64,000 nucleotides of DNA, from contig CANRCB010000011.1 in the NCBI GenBank assembly GCA_947629015.1, forward strand, positions 1-64,000. The letters run 5' to 3'. This stretch comes from an uncultured Gemmiger sp. (GTDB lineage Bacteria; Bacillota; Clostridia; Oscillospirales; Ruminococcaceae). The stretch's first letter is position 1; every line of letters starts with the position of its first letter. Of the stretch, positions 16,378 through 26,084 are shown piece after piece. The position numbers were made by a program, and so were the translations under genes. The notes beneath the pieces are model-generated. The model saw only the letters and a list, made by a program, of their open reading frames with translations. It was not told the DNA's origin and ran no database searches.

Positions 16378-17370
16378 TCAGCGCTCCTCGCGGAAATAGG
16401 CAAGGCCCAGGTGCGCGGGCGGCTGATCCTCCTTCTTCCTGCGCAGCGACACCGCGATGAGCACGAGGATGGTCACCACATAGGGCACCATCTGCACCAG
16501 CTCGGTCATGGCGCTGCTGATGCTCAGACCCAGGATGCTGGGCAGGAATTGGTACAGCCAGTACAGCATACCGAACAGATACGCGCCCCAGATGGCGTTC
16601 AACGGCTTCCACGTCGTAAAGATGACCAGCGCCACGGCCAGCCAGCCCAGCGCCTCCATCTGGCCGGTGGTGGACCAGATGCCCTGGTTGTAGTCCAGCA
16701 CATAGTACAGCCCACCCACGCCGCACAGCCCGGCGCCGATGCTGGTGGCCAGGTATTTGTGCCGCGTGACGTTCACGCCGGCGGCATCGGCGGTGGCGGG
16801 GTTTTCGCCCACGGCGCGCAGCGCCAGCCCCGCGCGGGTGCGGGTGAGGAACCAGTGCAGCGCCACGGCGATGACGATGGCCGCGTACACCAAAAACCCG
16901 TATCCGAACACCACCTGCCCCACCGTGCCGAGGCCGGAGAGCACCGGCAGCTTGGCGGCGTAGGCCTTGTTGGCCAGCGGCGCGGCGCTGTAGGTGGCGC
17001 CGTTGAGGATGTACACGCCGAAAAAGTTCGCCACGCCCATGCCGAAGGTGGTCAGCGCCAGGCCGGTGACGTTCTGGTTGGCGCGCAGCGTGACGGTGAG
17101 GAAGGCGTAGATGAGCCCGCCCAGCATCGACGCCGCCAGCGCGCACAAAAGCGAGAGCAGCACGCACAGCACGGCGTTGGGATGGGGGGCCAGTTTCTCG
17201 TAATAATAGGCGCTGGCGAAGCCGGCAAAGCCGCCCAGGTACATGATGCCCGGCACGCCGAGGTTGAGGTTGCCGGATTTCTCGGTCAGTATCTCGCCCA
17301 TGGCGCCGTACATGATGATGGTGCCGAACGGCACGGCGCGCAGGATCCACGCGACAAGGCTGCTGTTCAT
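16378..17370 (-). CDS. Nucleoside ABC importer permease (NupQ/YufQ-like)
   Basis: A 330-residue inner-membrane permease of the BPD_transp_2 family with 8-9 hydrophobic segments. Family marks are the early EKSGNLNLGVPGIMYLG segment and the cytoplasmic loop AVGENPATADAAGVNV, which contacts the ATPase. It pairs with the other permease to form the channel for nucleosides delivered by the BMP-type lipoprotein. It starts 3 nt after the preceding stop, with GGAGGG as ribosome-binding site, and is last in the operon. Confidence 0.93.
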   Translation of the reverse strand: MNSSLVAWILRAVPFGTIIMYGAMGEILTEKSGNLNLGVPGIMYLGGFAGFASAYYYEKLAPHPNAVLCVLLSLLCALAASMLGGLIYAFLTVTLRANQNVTGLALTTFGMGVANFFGVYILNGATYSAAPLANKAYAAKLPVLSGLGTVGQVVFGYGFLVYAAIVIAVALHWFLTRTRAGLALRAVGENPATADAAGVNVTRHKYLATSIGAGLCGVGGLYYVLDYNQGIWSTTGQMEALGWLAVALVIFTTWKPLNAIWGAYLFGMLYWLYQFLPSILGLSISSAMTELVQMVPYVVTILVLIAVSLRRKKEDQPPAHLGLAYFREER

Positions 17371-17373
17371 GGT

Positions 17374-18483
17374 TTACCGGCCCTCCTTATGGATACCGCG
17401 GATGATGAGGCGGTAGTTGATGAAAAACTCACTGCCGAGGATGAAGAACAGGATGACGCCGGTGATGATGTCGGCGCCGTACTCGTTGAGGCTGTAGGCG
17501 GAGGCGATCTCCGAGGCGCCGCGCTCGAGGAACACCAGCAGAAAGCTGATGAGCGCCATGTAGAAGGTGTTGAACTTGGCCAGCCACGCCACGATGATGG
17601 CGGTAAAGCCGCGTCCGCCGGCGGTGGCGGTGGAGATGGTCTGGTCCCGCCCGGCCACGAGCATGAAGCCGCACAGCCCGCAGATGCCGCCGGACAGCAG
17701 CATGGTGCGCAGCATGACCTTGCGCACGTTGATGCCGGCGTAGCGGGCGGTGTTCTCGCTTTCGCCCACGACGCTGATCTCGTACCCGTGCTTGGACCAG
17801 CGCAGATAGGCGTACATGGCGAAGGTGAGCACCAGCACCACGATAATGTTGATGGTGTAGCGCTGGCCGAAGATGGCCGGGAACCACCCCGCGCGGCTGG
17901 CGCGGTTGAGGGTGCCCAGCGCGGAGTTTTTGCCCCGCATGATGTTGACCGCGCACGCCACGATGCTGGTGGCGACGTAGTTCATCATCAGGGTGAACAG
18001 CGTCTCGTTGGTGTTCCAGCGGGCCTTGAACCACGCCGGCACAAAGCCCCACAGCGCGCCCGCCGCCACGGCGCCAAGGCCCATGGCCAAAATCAGCAGC
18101 GGCGCGGGCAGGCTGCTGCCCAGCTGCACCATGACGAGCGCCGCCACAAGGCCGCCGATGAGGATCTGCCCCTCGCCGCCGACGTTCCAAAAGCGCATTT
18201 TAAAGGCCGGGGCCAGCGCGATGCCCACGCACAGCAGGCTGGAAAGGTCCCGCAGCATCCAGCTGAAGCGGGTGAAGTTGGCAAACGTGCCGCCCCACAT
18301 GACGCCGTACACGCGCAGCGGGTTGAGCCCGGTGACAAAAAACAGGAACAGCGCGTCCACCACGAGCGCCAGCAGCACCGCGGCGGCCCGCACGAGCACC
18401 TTTTGCCAAAAGCCCACGCCCTCGCGCCGGGCGATGCGCACCAGCGGCTCGGCGCCGGCGGGATGCGAGAGATGTCCGCTCAT
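17374..18483 (-). CDS. Nucleoside ABC importer permease (NupP/YufP-like)
   Basis: 369 residues, BPD_transp_2 family. A hydrophilic N-terminus is followed by about 9 membrane segments. Diagnostic stretches are RFWNVGGEGQILIGG and SVVGESENTARYAGINV, the coupling-helix region. The start at 18483 overlaps the ATPase stop by 4 bp (ATGA). It forms the heterodimeric channel with the permease encoded next. Confidence 0.93.
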   Translation of the reverse strand: MSGHLSHPAGAEPLVRIARREGVGFWQKVLVRAAAVLLALVVDALFLFFVTGLNPLRVYGVMWGGTFANFTRFSWMLRDLSSLLCVGIALAPAFKMRFWNVGGEGQILIGGLVAALVMVQLGSSLPAPLLILAMGLGAVAAGALWGFVPAWFKARWNTNETLFTLMMNYVATSIVACAVNIMRGKNSALGTLNRASRAGWFPAIFGQRYTINIIVVLVLTFAMYAYLRWSKHGYEISVVGESENTARYAGINVRKVMLRTMLLSGGICGLCGFMLVAGRDQTISTATAGGRGFTAIIVAWLAKFNTFYMALISFLLVFLERGASEIASAYSLNEYGADIITGVILFFILGSEFFINYRLIIRGIHKEGR

Positions 18484-20027
18484 GCCTTTGCCTCCCCTTC
18501 CACAAGCCTTGTCATACGCAGGCCGATCTCCTCCTTGGTGGCGGTGCGCGCGTCCAGGATGCCGTTGACCCGGCCGCCGCACAGCACAAGGATGCGGTCA
18601 CACAGTTCGAGCAGAACGTCCAGCTCCTCGCCGACATAGAGCACGGCGACACCGCGCTGTTTCTGCTCATCCAGCAGGCGGTAGATGGTGTAGGAGGTGT
18701 TGATGTCCAGCCCGCGCACGGCGTAGGCGGTCATCAGCACGACGGGGTCGGCGGCAAGCTCACGGCCGACGAGCACCTTCTGCACGTTGCCGCCCGACAG
18801 CTGGCTGACCGGCGTTTCCAGCCCCGGCGTGACGACGCCGAGGGAGGCGCGCACCTCCTCGGCGAGCTCATGCGGGGCCCTGCGGTCCACAAGGGGCGAG
18901 GCGCCGGCGCCGTAGCTTTTGAGCATCATGTTGTCGGTCATGCCCATGGAGCCGACGAGCCCCATGCCGAGGCGGTCCTCCGGCACGAAGGAAAGGTGGA
19001 TGCCCGCCTCGCGGATGGCGCGCGGGCTCTTGCCCAGCAGCTCCACCGGCGTATCGCCGCCGTCGGGCGGGAAATACTCGATGCGGGCGCCGGGGGCGGG
19101 GGCCTGCAGCCCGGCGATGGATTCCAGCAGCTCCCGCTGGCCGTTGCCGGAGATGCCGGCGATGCCCAGTATCTCGCCGCCGTACGCCTCGAACGAAGCG
19201 TTTTGCAGCAGGGGCACCCCCTCGGGGCCGGGCACCGTCAGATCCCTGACACGCAGGCGGCAAACGGGGTCTTTGGGGGGCGTGCGGCGGATGTCCAAAG
19301 CGACCTTCTCCCCCACCATCATCTCGGTCAGGGCGGATTCCGTCGCGTCTTTGGTGGCCACGTCGCCGACATATTCGCCCTTGCGCAGGATGGCCACGCG
19401 GTCGGAGATCGCCAGCACCTCGTGCAGCTTGTGGGTGATGATGATGATGGCCTTGCCGTCGGCGCGCATATTGCGCAAAACAACGAACAGGCGCTCGGCC
19501 TCCTGCGGGGTGAGCACGGCGGTGGGCTCGTCCAAGATCAGGATGTCGGCGCCGCGGTACAGCACCTTTACGATCTCCAGCGTCTGCTTCTGGCTGACGC
19601 TCATCTCGTAGACTTTCTGCTCCAGATCGAGCGCAAAATCGTACTTTTCACAGATGGCGCGGGCCTGCTGCCTTACGCGGCGCAGGTCGAACTTTTCGTC
19701 CTCCCCCATGGCGAGGGCGATGTTCTCGGCTGCGGAGAACACATCCACCAGCTTGAAGTGCTGGTGGATCATGCCCACACCGTGGGCAAGCGCGTCCCGC
19801 GGGGAGCGGATGTCCACCGGCTCGCCGTCAAGGAAGATGTGCCCCTCGTCGGGGTAGTAGATGCCGGCGATCATGTTCATCAGCGTGGTCTTGCCGCTGC
19901 CGTTTTCCCCCAGCAGGGCAAGTATCTCGCCGCGGTCCACCTCCATCGAGATGTCCCGGTTGGCGACGACGCTGCCAAAGGTCTTGGTGATGTGCTCCAG
20001 CCGGATGGCAGGTTGGCGTTTTGGCAT
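18480..20027 (-). CDS. Nucleoside ABC importer ATPase, duplicated domain (NupO/YufO-like)
   Basis: 515 residues with two ABC domains, like RbsA/MglA. Domain 1 has Walker A GENGSGKTT and Walker B LILDEPTAVL, but its signature region reads MSVSQKQTLEIVK. Domain 2 has the degenerate Walker A GISGNGQREL and signature LSGGNVQK, followed by LMTAYAVRGLD instead of a normal Walker B glutamate. One competent and one weak site is the family rule. It is separated from the lipoprotein gene by a terminator hairpin. Confidence 0.94.
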   Translation of the reverse strand: MPKRQPAIRLEHITKTFGSVVANRDISMEVDRGEILALLGENGSGKTTLMNMIAGIYYPDEGHIFLDGEPVDIRSPRDALAHGVGMIHQHFKLVDVFSAAENIALAMGEDEKFDLRRVRQQARAICEKYDFALDLEQKVYEMSVSQKQTLEIVKVLYRGADILILDEPTAVLTPQEAERLFVVLRNMRADGKAIIIITHKLHEVLAISDRVAILRKGEYVGDVATKDATESALTEMMVGEKVALDIRRTPPKDPVCRLRVRDLTVPGPEGVPLLQNASFEAYGGEILGIAGISGNGQRELLESIAGLQAPAPGARIEYFPPDGGDTPVELLGKSPRAIREAGIHLSFVPEDRLGMGLVGSMGMTDNMMLKSYGAGASPLVDRRAPHELAEEVRASLGVVTPGLETPVSQLSGGNVQKVLVGRELAADPVVLMTAYAVRGLDINTSYTIYRLLDEQKQRGVAVLYVGEELDVLLELCDRILVLCGGRVNGILDARTATKEEIGLRMTRLVEGEAKA

Positions 20028-20074
20028 AACCGTTTGGCTCCTTTCGATGCGGGCTGGCCGTAAAAGGAAAACCG

Positions 20075-20108
20075 CCTGAGGGGGAAGCGCGCGGGCTTCC
20101 CCCTCAGG
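20075..20108 (-). terminator. Intra-operon terminator behind the BMP lipoprotein gene
   Basis: A perfect 14-bp stem (20075-20088 with 20095-20108) and 6-nt loop, followed on the minus strand by GCGGTTTTCCTTTT. It should reduce transcription of the ATPase and permeases. Confidence 0.9.
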
Positions 20109-20126
20109 GGGCCGGGTGTTATGGGG

Positions 20127-21407
20127 TCATTCGGCGCCGCTCTCGCTGATGCCGTCGATGCGCAGGGTAAAGTACGGGGCGCTGCGCAGCGTGCTCTCGG
20201 AGAAGTAGCCGTCCTGGATGGTCTCGAGCGTATCGCCCTGGTAGATGACGTTGCCGGTGGCGAAATCAATGATGCTCAGATCAAACGGCGCGGTGGTGAC
20301 GGGCTGCCCGCCAACGGTGAAGGTGCTGGTATCGAACACGTGCAGCGTGCCGGCCTTGAGCGCGGACTCGACCTCGGCGACCTTGTCGGCGGTGCCTTCG
20401 GCGACCTCCGGCCCGAGCGGGGTGATGGCGACGGCGTCGTCGGCATAGCCGGCGCTCCAGTCAGCCGGGACCTCCTGGCCGTTCATCATCGTCTCGAACA
20501 GGTACTTGTAGTAGACCTTCCAGTTGTTGGTGGCGGAGGTCAGCGCGGCGGTGGGGGCAGTGTCCAGCATATCGATGTTGTAGCCCACGCTCCAGCACAG
20601 GGTGCCGTTGTCCTTCAGCTTCTGGACCGCGGCGGGCGCGCCGGTGGAATCGGCGTGCTGGCAGACGATGACCGCACCGTTGGCGACCAGCGCCTCGGCG
20701 TTGGCGCCCTCCTTGTCGATATCGAACCAGGAGTTGGTGTACATGACGTCCATGACGACCTTTTCGTACACGCTCTTGACGCCCAGGTAGAACGCGGTGT
20801 AGCCGGAGACGACCTCGGCGTAGGGGTACGCGCCGACATAGCCGATCTTGACGTTGCCGTCGGCATCGAAGGAGTTGGGCTGCACCTCGGGGGTGAGGGT
20901 GCCGTTTTCGATGATCTCCTTGAGCTTCATGCCGGCGACGACACCGGAGACGTAGCGGCTCTCAAAGGTGTAGTTGAAAGCGTTTTTGAGGTTGTCCAGC
21001 CCCGAGATGGCGGCATAGTCGCCGGTCATGGCGGCGAAGATGACGTCGGGGTGCTGCTCCGCGGCCTGGGCCATGTAGTCCTGATGGCCGTAGGAGTTGG
21101 AGATGATCAGGCCGCACCCCTGGCCGACGAGGTCCTCGGCGGCCTCATAGCAGCCGGAATCCTCCTTGACCTGGTACTTCCAGATGATCTGGTCGTCGGC
21201 GATGCCAAGCTCCTTGGCGGCGGCCTTGATGCCGTTGATGTGCGCGGCGGTGTAGCCCTCGGTCTCATCGCCCAGCATGATGGCGCCGATCTTGAGCGCG
21301 GCGCCGTCCCCGGCGGGGGTGCCCCCCTGCGCGGTGCCCTGCGCGCCGCAGGCGGCCAGCGCCGCCAGCATGGCGAGGGACAAAAGCAAAGCAAGCAGTT
21401 TTTTCAT
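20127..21407 (-). CDS. BMP-family nucleoside-binding lipoprotein
   Basis: 426 residues, Med/BmpA family (PF02608). The lipobox LAALAACG places the acylated Cys near residue 20. Downstream hallmarks are KIGAIMLGDETEGY, GLIISNSYG, KIGYVGAYPYAEV and an ADSTG motif. It binds purine nucleosides in known homologues (PnrA, BmpD) and hands them to the permeases. The ATG at 21407 has AAGGAGGG 10 nt upstream. Its own promoter is at 21512-21540. Confidence 0.93.
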   Translation of the reverse strand: MKKLLALLLSLAMLAALAACGAQGTAQGGTPAGDGAALKIGAIMLGDETEGYTAAHINGIKAAAKELGIADDQIIWKYQVKEDSGCYEAAEDLVGQGCGLIISNSYGHQDYMAQAAEQHPDVIFAAMTGDYAAISGLDNLKNAFNYTFESRYVSGVVAGMKLKEIIENGTLTPEVQPNSFDADGNVKIGYVGAYPYAEVVSGYTAFYLGVKSVYEKVVMDVMYTNSWFDIDKEGANAEALVANGAVIVCQHADSTGAPAAVQKLKDNGTLCWSVGYNIDMLDTAPTAALTSATNNWKVYYKYLFETMMNGQEVPADWSAGYADDAVAITPLGPEVAEGTADKVAEVESALKAGTLHVFDTSTFTVGGQPVTTAPFDLSIIDFATGNVIYQGDTLETIQDGYFSESTLRSAPYFTLRIDGISESGAE

Positions 21408-21511
21408 GGTGAATGAACCCTCCTTGTCCTTTCCTGAAAAACGGTCCCAAAACACGACTGCCCGGCCTTGGGCGGTAAAACACAGGGGCGGGCAGGGTGT
21501 CGGTATATTTT

Positions 21512-21540
21512 ATTGTAGCGGGGCCGGGGCAAATTTTCAA
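21512..21540 (-). promoter_or_regulatory. Promoter of the nucleoside importer operon
   Basis: TTGAAA-N17-TACAAT on the minus strand, leaving a leader of about 95 nt before 21407. No purine riboswitch motif is seen in that leader. The rest of 21541-21750 holds only the hairpin at 21599 and a second palindrome (GGCCAAAAAT and complement) at 21557-21590. Confidence 0.88.
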
Positions 21541-21598
21541 TGCCTTTGCCCCTTTTGGCCAAAAATCGGGAATGTTGCCAAATTTTTGGCCGTAAAAC

Positions 21599-21630
21599 GC
21601 CCTGTATGGTGAAAAAACGCCATACAGGGC
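21599..21630 (-). terminator. Terminator downstream of the RND exporter gene
   Basis: An exact 11-bp stem GCCCTGTATGG/CCATACAGGGC with a loop of A residues; on the minus strand it is followed by GTTTTACGG. It is 120 nt past the RND stop. Confidence 0.6.
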
Positions 21631-21750
21631 CTCTACATATTGTACAGCCGCGCCGTTATATTACAAGATATGCCATTCCACAGGCGGGCCGCAGCGGCAA
21701 AGCGGCAGGCGGGCCGCAGCCCGGCGCGGGCAAAGAAGGCCGCCCGCCCT

Positions 21751-24700
21751 TTACGCGGGGCCGGTGGGGAAATCCGGGAAGGGGTCCTCTTTGGCCGGGG
21801 CGGCGGGCGCGGGGGCGCTTTCCAGCTTGCCGCCAAGCTGGGCGGCAAAGGCGGCGGCATCGTCGGGCAGGTCGTCCATGCCGTCGTCGCCGGTATCCAC
21901 GTTGACGGGCGGCTTTTTGAACAGGATATCGTACACCACCGGCACGATGAACAGCGTCATCAGCGTGGCGTAGAGCAGCCCGCCCACGATGACGATGGCC
22001 ATGCCGCGGCCCATCTCGCTGCCGGCATCATGGCTGAAGAGCATGACCACCATGGCCAGCACGGTGGTGAGCGTGGTCATCAGGATGGGGCGCATACGGG
22101 TGCGCCCGGCGGCCACGAGGGCGGTGCGGCGGTCCAGCCCGCCGACGCGCAGCTGGTTGGTGTAATCGACAAAGACGATGCCGTTGTTGACGATGACGCC
22201 CATCAGCACGAGGAAGCCCATCAGCGACATCAGCGAAAGCGGCTCGCCGGAGAGCAGCAGCCCCAGCATACCGCCGGTGAAGGCCAGCGGCACCGTGAAC
22301 AGCACGATGAAGGGCGAGAGCAGGCTTTGGAACTGCGCCACCATGACGAGATAGATGAGCACGAACGCCAGCGCCAGCATACCGCCCATCTGGGTGAGCA
22401 TCTCGTTGACCTGGGTGGATTCGCCCGCAAGCTCCACGGTATAGCCGTCGGGCACTTCCAATGTATCCAAACGGGCGGAGAGCTCCCGCGCCAGCAGGCT
22501 GGTATTGTAGCCGGCGGCCGTGGAGGAGGAGACGGTCAGGTAGCGGCTCTGGTTCTCGCGCGCGACGCTCTGCACACCGGGGGCATCGTAGCGGGAGGCG
22601 AACTCCCCAAGGGTGTGCGTCTCGGTGGTCTGGGCGCCGTTTTCGTCGGTGGCCGTGGTGGTGAACTCATACTGGAAGATGCTGTCGAGGTCGGGCTTTT
22701 TGGTGGTGTCGATGATCTCGACGGTGTAGGTATCGGCCCCGACGGTGAGGGTGGTGGAGGTGGATTCGGTGGTGAGGGCGGCCGCGAGTTCGGTGTAGAC
22801 CTGCGCGACGGTCAGCCCGAAACGCATGGCCTTGGCCTTGTCGACGATGACGCGCACCTCGGTGTCGGCCTCCTCCTGGCCGGTGGTGGGGCCGACGATG
22901 CCGGGTATCCCGCCCATCAGGGCCATGACGTCATCGCCGATGCCGCGCAGGGTGTCCAGGTCGTCGCCGTAGATGTTGACCTCCACGCCGCTGCCGGTCA
23001 GCGCCGAAAGGTCCATCGCCGTGCCGGAGCCGACGCTGACCTCGGCGTCCGCGTCGGCGGTGGCGGCCTCGATATCGGCCTTGACCTGGCTCTGGGTGCG
23101 GGAGGTGCCGTCCTCCATGAGGATGTAGAAGGTAAAGCCGCCGTAGTTGTCCTCGCCGCTGCCGCCGCCGAGGCCGGTCATGATGGAGCCGGCGGCGGCG
23201 GAGCTCATCGCGCCGGCGCTGCCCACGCCCTCGACGCCGGTGATGTCCGCCATGACGGCATCGGCGATGGCGTAGGCTTCTTCTTTGGTGTGGGTGTCCT
23301 GGTCGACGTTGACGGTGACGGAAAGCTGGTTGGAGCTGATGTCGGGGATGAGCACAAGGCCCATGTTGAGCACCCGCCACACGCTGAACACCAGCAGCCC
23401 GACGGCGACGGCCAGCGGCACGACCTTGACGCGCAGGCAGAAGCGCAGCAGCCTGTCATACCCGCGGATGACGCGGTCGAACCACGGGTGGCGGATATCG
23501 CGCGCCTTGCGCAGCACGGTACTGCCGGCGCACGGCACGACGGTGAGCGCCACGACAAGGCTGGCCAGCAGGCTGTAGCCGATGGTAAGGGCCATATCCA
23601 TCATCAGCTGGCGGGTGAGGCCCTCGGTAAAGACGATGGGCAAAAACACGCAGACGGTGGTGGCCGTGGAGGCGATGATGGCGCCCGATACCTGCCGTGC
23701 GCCCTGCACGGCGGCGCGCGCGGCGGGCACGCCGGCGGCGCGCAGGCGGTAGATGTTCTCGATGACGACGATGGAGTTGTCGACCAGCATACCGATGCCC
23801 AGCGCCAGGCCGGACAGGCTGATCATGTTGAGGCTGATGTTGGAGAAATACATCAGCACGATGGCGAACAGCACGCTCAGCGGGATGCTGACGGCGACGA
23901 CGGCGGTGGGGCGCACGTCCTTTAAGAACAGCGCCAGCACCACGATGGCCAGCAGCGCGCCCCAGACGAGGTTGCTCATCACGCTGTCCACGATGAGGCG
24001 GATGTAATCGCCCTGGTCCATGAGCGGGGTCAGGTGCAGGCCGGGGTTTTGCGCTTCCAGCTCCGCCATGGCCTTGTTGGCCGCGCGCGAGACATCGCTG
24101 GTGGAGGCGGTGGAGCCTTTATAGATCGCCAGCAGCACCGCCTGGTTTTGGCCCATCTTGGCGTAGGCGTCGTCGGCGTTGTCGGTCACCTCAATGGTGG
24201 CGACGTCGCGCAGGTAGACATCCCCCAGCCCCTCCATGCTGACGAGCAGCGTGCCGGCCAGCTCGTCGACGCTCTCGTACGGCTCGCCGACCTTGAGCAG
24301 ATAGGTATGCTGCCCGTCGCCGCTGTCCACATAGCCGGCCGGCATGGAAAAGTTCTGCGCACTGAGGATCTGCGCCAGCGTGGACATATTGAGCAGCTGG
24401 TCGAGGTTGGCGCTCTCAAGCGCCTGCTCGCGCGCGGATTCGTACTCGGCGCGGGCGGATTCCAGCTGCGCCTGGCCCATCTGGAGCTGCGCCTGCGCGC
24501 TGCCCAGCCCGGCGGCGGCCGTGATCTTCCCGCTTTCCAGCTGCTTGTAGTATTCGCGCAGCGTATCCACACCGGCCTGCAGCCCGGCCATCTGATCCGT
24601 CAGGCCGGACAGGCTCTCCCCCGCGCTGCCAAGCTGCTGCATGACGTCCTCCAGCCGCTGCTGCTCCGCGAGGATGCGCTCGATGCCCGTCCGCCCCATC

Positions 24701-25908
24701 TCAAGGAAGATTCCGGCGACCTGCCGCTGTTCTTCGGTCCATTCCGGCGTGGGCAATTCCGGTGTGGGCAGTTCCGGAAGCTCCGGTGTGGGCAGATCCG
24801 GCAATTCCGGCGTGGGAAGTTCCGGAAGTTCCGGCAGTTCCGGCAATGGGGCCGGGGCCTCGCCGCTGTCCGGTTCCGCGTCCGGCGCGGGCGTGGCGGG
24901 CGCCTCCGTGGAAGGGGCCGGGGTGGGCACATTGAACACGCCGGCGGCCCACGCCAGCAGGGCGGACAGTTTGTCGGGGTCGCTCAATTCCCCGGCGCTG
25001 TGCGGCAGGGCGGGGTCATCCGGCAAAACGGCGAGCAGGGCGTTGAGCTCGGTATAATCCTGCTGCACCTGGTTCTGGTCGATGCTTTCCAGCTGTTGTG
25101 TGAGGGCTTTCTGCAGCGCCTCCACCGTCTGCATTTCCACCTGCAGGGCGCTGATCTTGGCCAGCCCCTCGTTGAGCTGCAGGCTGGCCTCCGCCAACTG
25201 GTCTGCGCCGTCCTTCTGCTGGCGGTCCAGCGCGGCGGCGCCGGCATCCATGGCCGTCTCGTTTTCTTCCAGCGTTTTCAGCGCCTCGTCCAGCCGGTCG
25301 GAGACGGTGCGCAGCAGGCGGTCGTTGACGGAATCGATCTTGTCCTGCTGCAGGGTGATCTCCACCGTGCGCTCCACAAGGCCGGTGGCCGACACGCTCG
25401 CCACGCCGCCCACGCGCTCGATGGCGGGGATGACGCGCTCCTCGGCAAAGGCGGAAAGCTCATAGATATCCATCCCCTCACAGTCCACCGCCACGTACTG
25501 GGTGGGCAGCATATCGGGGCTCATCTCCATCAGGATGGGGGTGGCGGCCATGTCGGGCAGGGCGTCGCCCAGCTGGTTGACGGCGCTGCTGGCCTTGACC
25601 ATGGCGCTGTCCATGTCGGTGTCCTCGGCAAATTCCAGCATGACCATGCTGGAATTCTCGCTGCTCGTGCTGGACACGTTCTCCACGCCGTTCACGGTGC
25701 CGAGCGCGCTCTCCAGCGGGCGGGTGACATCGTTTTCCACCTTTTCGGGGCTGGCGCCGGGATACGCCGTGACGACGATGAGATACGGCAGGCTGATGTT
25801 GGGCAAAAGGTCGGTGGCCATGTTGTACAAGGCCACGCCGCCCAGCACCAGCACGAGGATGACCCCCACCAGCACGGTAAACGGTTTTTTTACGCTGAAT
25901 TTCGGCAT
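21751..25908 (-). CDS. RND-type exporter with large coiled-coil/proline-rich insert
   Basis: 1385 residues, longer than AcrB or SwrC (about 1050). The frame is a normal HAE-type RND pump: first helix at 12-32, SLPYLIVVTAYPGASPEKVE porter start, LVDNSIVVIENI near residue 700 with the proton-relay Asp, and a second set of six helices to about 1330. An extra block of about 290 residues (210-500) replaces the first porter hairpin tip: Gln/Glu/Leu-rich coiled coils around a Pro-rich run (356-391) of ELPTPELP repeats. Gram-positives lack an outer membrane, so the insert probably reaches into the wall; that is inference. Confidence 0.9.
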   Translation of the reverse strand: MPKFSVKKPFTVLVGVILVLVLGGVALYNMATDLLPNISLPYLIVVTAYPGASPEKVENDVTRPLESALGTVNGVENVSSTSSENSSMVMLEFAEDTDMDSAMVKASSAVNQLGDALPDMAATPILMEMSPDMLPTQYVAVDCEGMDIYELSAFAEERVIPAIERVGGVASVSATGLVERTVEITLQQDKIDSVNDRLLRTVSDRLDEALKTLEENETAMDAGAAALDRQQKDGADQLAEASLQLNEGLAKISALQVEMQTVEALQKALTQQLESIDQNQVQQDYTELNALLAVLPDDPALPHSAGELSDPDKLSALLAWAAGVFNVPTPAPSTEAPATPAPDAEPDSGEAPAPLPELPELPELPTPELPDLPTPELPELPTPELPTPEWTEEQRQVAGIFLEMGRTGIERILAEQQRLEDVMQQLGSAGESLSGLTDQMAGLQAGVDTLREYYKQLESGKITAAAGLGSAQAQLQMGQAQLESARAEYESAREQALESANLDQLLNMSTLAQILSAQNFSMPAGYVDSGDGQHTYLLKVGEPYESVDELAGTLLVSMEGLGDVYLRDVATIEVTDNADDAYAKMGQNQAVLLAIYKGSTASTSDVSRAANKAMAELEAQNPGLHLTPLMDQGDYIRLIVDSVMSNLVWGALLAIVVLALFLKDVRPTAVVAVSIPLSVLFAIVLMYFSNISLNMISLSGLALGIGMLVDNSIVVIENIYRLRAAGVPAARAAVQGARQVSGAIIASTATTVCVFLPIVFTEGLTRQLMMDMALTIGYSLLASLVVALTVVPCAGSTVLRKARDIRHPWFDRVIRGYDRLLRFCLRVKVVPLAVAVGLLVFSVWRVLNMGLVLIPDISSNQLSVTVNVDQDTHTKEEAYAIADAVMADITGVEGVGSAGAMSSAAAGSIMTGLGGGSGEDNYGGFTFYILMEDGTSRTQSQVKADIEAATADADAEVSVGSGTAMDLSALTGSGVEVNIYGDDLDTLRGIGDDVMALMGGIPGIVGPTTGQEEADTEVRVIVDKAKAMRFGLTVAQVYTELAAALTTESTSTTLTVGADTYTVEIIDTTKKPDLDSIFQYEFTTTATDENGAQTTETHTLGEFASRYDAPGVQSVARENQSRYLTVSSSTAAGYNTSLLARELSARLDTLEVPDGYTVELAGESTQVNEMLTQMGGMLALAFVLIYLVMVAQFQSLLSPFIVLFTVPLAFTGGMLGLLLSGEPLSLMSLMGFLVLMGVIVNNGIVFVDYTNQLRVGGLDRRTALVAAGRTRMRPILMTTLTTVLAMVVMLFSHDAGSEMGRGMAIVIVGGLLYATLMTLFIVPVVYDILFKKPPVNVDTGDDGMDDLPDDAAAFAAQLGGKLESAPAPAAPAKEDPFPDFPTGPA

Positions 25909-25976
25909 ACTTTCTCCCCCGATGCAGCGCTGCTCTTCCGCCGCACCCCCCGGCCGGCCGGGGGCTTTCCTTCCAA

Positions 25977-26006
25977 AGTATGGCACCGGGCAAGGGGCAG
26001 TGTCAA
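25977..26006 (-). promoter_or_regulatory. Promoter of the RND exporter
   Basis: TTGACA-N18-CATACT on the minus strand, about 70 nt before the start at 25908. Confidence 0.7.
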
Positions 26007-26036
26007 TATGCCGCCGCGGGATTTCACAAAAAGTTT

Positions 26037-26067
26037 ACCCGGCCAAAGCGTTTTCCTCTGGCCGGGT
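26037..26067 (-). terminator. Terminator of the XRE regulator gene
   Basis: 9-bp arms ACCCGGCCA/TGGCCGGGT, then AAACTTTTTG on the minus strand, 18 nt past the stop at 26085. Confidence 0.8.
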
Positions 26068-26084
26068 GCGTGTTTTTGCCTTTT

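Noticed and set aside
16348-18639. A 760-codon plus-strand frame over the nucleoside permeases
   Set aside because: Antisense of two well-conserved permeases; no start signal.
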